From the NCBI GenBank assembly GCA_014800785.1, contig JAAVFK010000003.1, positions 1 through 34,517 on the forward strand: 34,517 bases of DNA, written 5' to 3'. The DNA comes from Bacteroidales bacterium. GTDB lineage: Bacteria > Bacteroidota > Bacteroidia > Bacteroidales > Muribaculaceae. Positions 33,582 to 34,517 of the stretch are shown in pieces. A model generated the notes under the pieces. That model saw only the letters and a list, made by a program, of their open reading frames with translations. It made no database searches and had not been told where the DNA came from. The position numbers were made by a program, and so were the translations under genes. Each line of letters begins with the position of its first letter. The first letter of the stretch is position 1.

Positions 33582-34401
33582 TGGCTATTAGGGGATTTAC
33601 ACATAAAAAAATAGCTTCTTCCTCGTCTCTTTCCTATTTGAATAGGAGAGCGGTATTGTTGTGTATAATCCTTATGTCTCTTGCAATTTCGGCAATCGCC
33701 GGCAATGAGCGAGAATTTGAGACTCCTGTTTTAGATAATGTAAATATACATAATAGTGGATCTCAAAGTATAAAATTAAAATCCCCCCCCCGAATCCGGA
33801 ATATTGTAACATTCTAAATGATACGGTACCCCATCGTCATCCTTTCTCAGTTGGGCTGAAAACAAATTTGCTCTATGATGCGATGGCGATCCCGAATATC
33901 GGGGCTGAGTTTTATTTGGGTACCGGATGGTCAGTCGGTGCTTCATGGATGTATGCTTGGTGGAGCGCCGGGAAGCGCAACCGCTATTGGCGTGTTTACG
34001 GAGGAGAGATCTATGGCCGTTATTATTTCGGGAATCATACGAATCGATTCAAAGGCCATCATGTCGGTATATATGCCGGATTGGTGACTTATGACTTTGA
34101 GTTTGGGGGTGTGGGATATATCGGTGGGAAACCGGGACATTCCCTGTGGGACAGGTGTATGCGTAATTTCGGCGCAGAATATGGATATTCTTTCGTAATA
34201 GCCCGTAATCTTTATATCGACCTGACTCTGGGAGTTGGATATTTTGGCGGAATCGAAGAGAAACTTCGGCCCATACAAGGTGAGTATTACTGGGAATCTA
34301 CAAGCCGTAAGACCTGGCTCGGTCCGACTAAAGCGGAGGTATCTTTCGTATGGGTGATATTTGGCGGTAATTCCAAAGCCAAGAAAGGGGGTGACAAATG
34401 A
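33581..34401 (+). CDS. DUF3575 outer-membrane protein, split by a poly-C frameshift
   Basis: Two pieces of one gene. The 5' piece (33581-33817, 78 codons) has a basic start, a hydrophobic signal segment (VLLCIILMSLAISAIA) and then NEREFETPVLD. At a run of nine C (33783-33791) it shifts and stops at 33815-33817. The other frame continues without stop from the C-run: NPEYCNILNDTVPHRHPFSV, then LKTNLLYDAMAIPNIGAEFY, LGTGWSVGASWMYAWW, and on to the TGA at 34399-34401. This is the DUF3575 domain, a small barrel-like outer-membrane protein found at the head of Bacteroidales fimbria clusters. With ten C the product is 273 residues, with seven C 272. As sequenced, only the 78-residue fragment, or a protein from an internal start without a signal peptide, can be made. 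The final ATGA overlaps the next gene. Confidence 0.8.
33783..33791 (+). repeat. Poly-C tract (nine C) inside the DUF3575 gene
   Basis: Nine consecutive C lie after an AT-rich stretch, at the exact point where the DUF3575 frame is lost. Such tracts change length by slipped-strand mispairing and act as on/off switches in many pathogens. The tract lies after the signal peptide and before the conserved domain, the usual place for a switch. The state in this sequence is off. Confidence 0.75.
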
Positions 34402-34517
34402 AAAGGACTGTAAAACACATGTCTTTCGCTTTTCTGCTGAATGTAATCGTGTGGCTTCTTTTCTTGACAGGTTGCGATCATAGGGATATCCGCTACGATT
34501 CACCTGCAAGATTTGTC
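34398..34517 (+). CDS. DUF5119-type lipoprotein, 5' part only
   Basis: The first 40 codons of a gene cut by the window edge. A basic start (MKRTVKH) and hydrophobic stretch lead to a lipobox LTGC at about residue 26, followed by DHRDIRYD, the CDHRxxxYD opening of DUF5119 lipoproteins. The ATG overlaps the DUF3575 stop codon by 4 nt. DUF3575, DUF5119 and fimbrillin genes commonly sit together in Bacteroidales, so fimbria subunits are expected to the right of the window. Confidence 0.75.
   Translation, partial: MKRTVKHMSFAFLLNVIVWLLFLTGCDHRDIRYDSPARFV

Noticed and set aside
33868-34401. A separate DUF3575 gene starting at a TTG (33868) or at ATG 33883
   Set aside because: The conserved domain continues upstream in the same frame to the C-run (residues HPFSVGLKTN) and would lack a signal peptide, so it is the 3' part of a split gene.

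Overview
The window looks like a Bacteroidales chromosome, probably Muribaculaceae or a close relative. The evidence is an outer-membrane receptor with a CarboxypepD_reg-like N-terminus, secreted proteins with Bacteroidetes-type C-terminal sorting tails, a DUF3575/DUF5119 gene pair, moderate GC coding DNA with AT-rich gaps, and repeated Bacteroidetes promoters of the form TTTG-N19/20-TAnnTTTG. The genus call is inference. No rRNA, tRNA, CRISPR array, transposase or phage gene was seen.

Layout: (1) 1-2808, a non-coding edge with a 38-bp palindromic terminator and a TonB-dependent receptor-like protein. (2) 2961-6485, a three-gene surface-glycan operon read leftwards: GT4 glycosyltransferase, Wzx-type flippase, hexapeptide acyltransferase. 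(3) 6631-13782 and 17865-24842, two blocks holding five large secreted proteins built from a small set of modules (propeller-like repeats, SbsA-type Ig-like domains, choice-of-anchor J domains, Omp28/thioredoxin-like domains with CxxC, C-terminal sorting tails). The 1267-residue protein carries all the modules that its neighbours carry separately. (4) 14156-17756, between those blocks, an OPT peptide transporter and a DUF6056 membrane protein. (5) 25190-27917, core metabolism: HAD phosphatase, fabD, asd. (6) 28333-29120, a 64-residue helical protein overlapping a GNAT acetyltransferase by 4 nt, which looks like a toxin-antitoxin module of an uncharacterised antitoxin type, flanked by AT-rich non-coding DNA. 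(7) 29447-33581, enolase, a RecD-like helicase and type I asparaginase. (8) 33581 to the right edge, the start of a DUF3575-DUF5119 (fimbria-type) cluster in which the DUF3575 gene is put out of frame by a run of nine C residues. One more C, or two fewer, restores a 273- or 272-residue protein.

The best candidates for something new are the poly-C switch at 33783-33791, the small-protein/GNAT module at 28333-29120, and the modular secreted-protein family. Smaller points are two genes whose promoters leave almost no 5' leader, a promoter lying within the terminator of the neighbouring gene, and several perfect inverted or tandem repeats in intergenic DNA. Most transcription units end in easily seen intrinsic hairpins, and core genes carry near-consensus promoters with 19-20 nt spacers.
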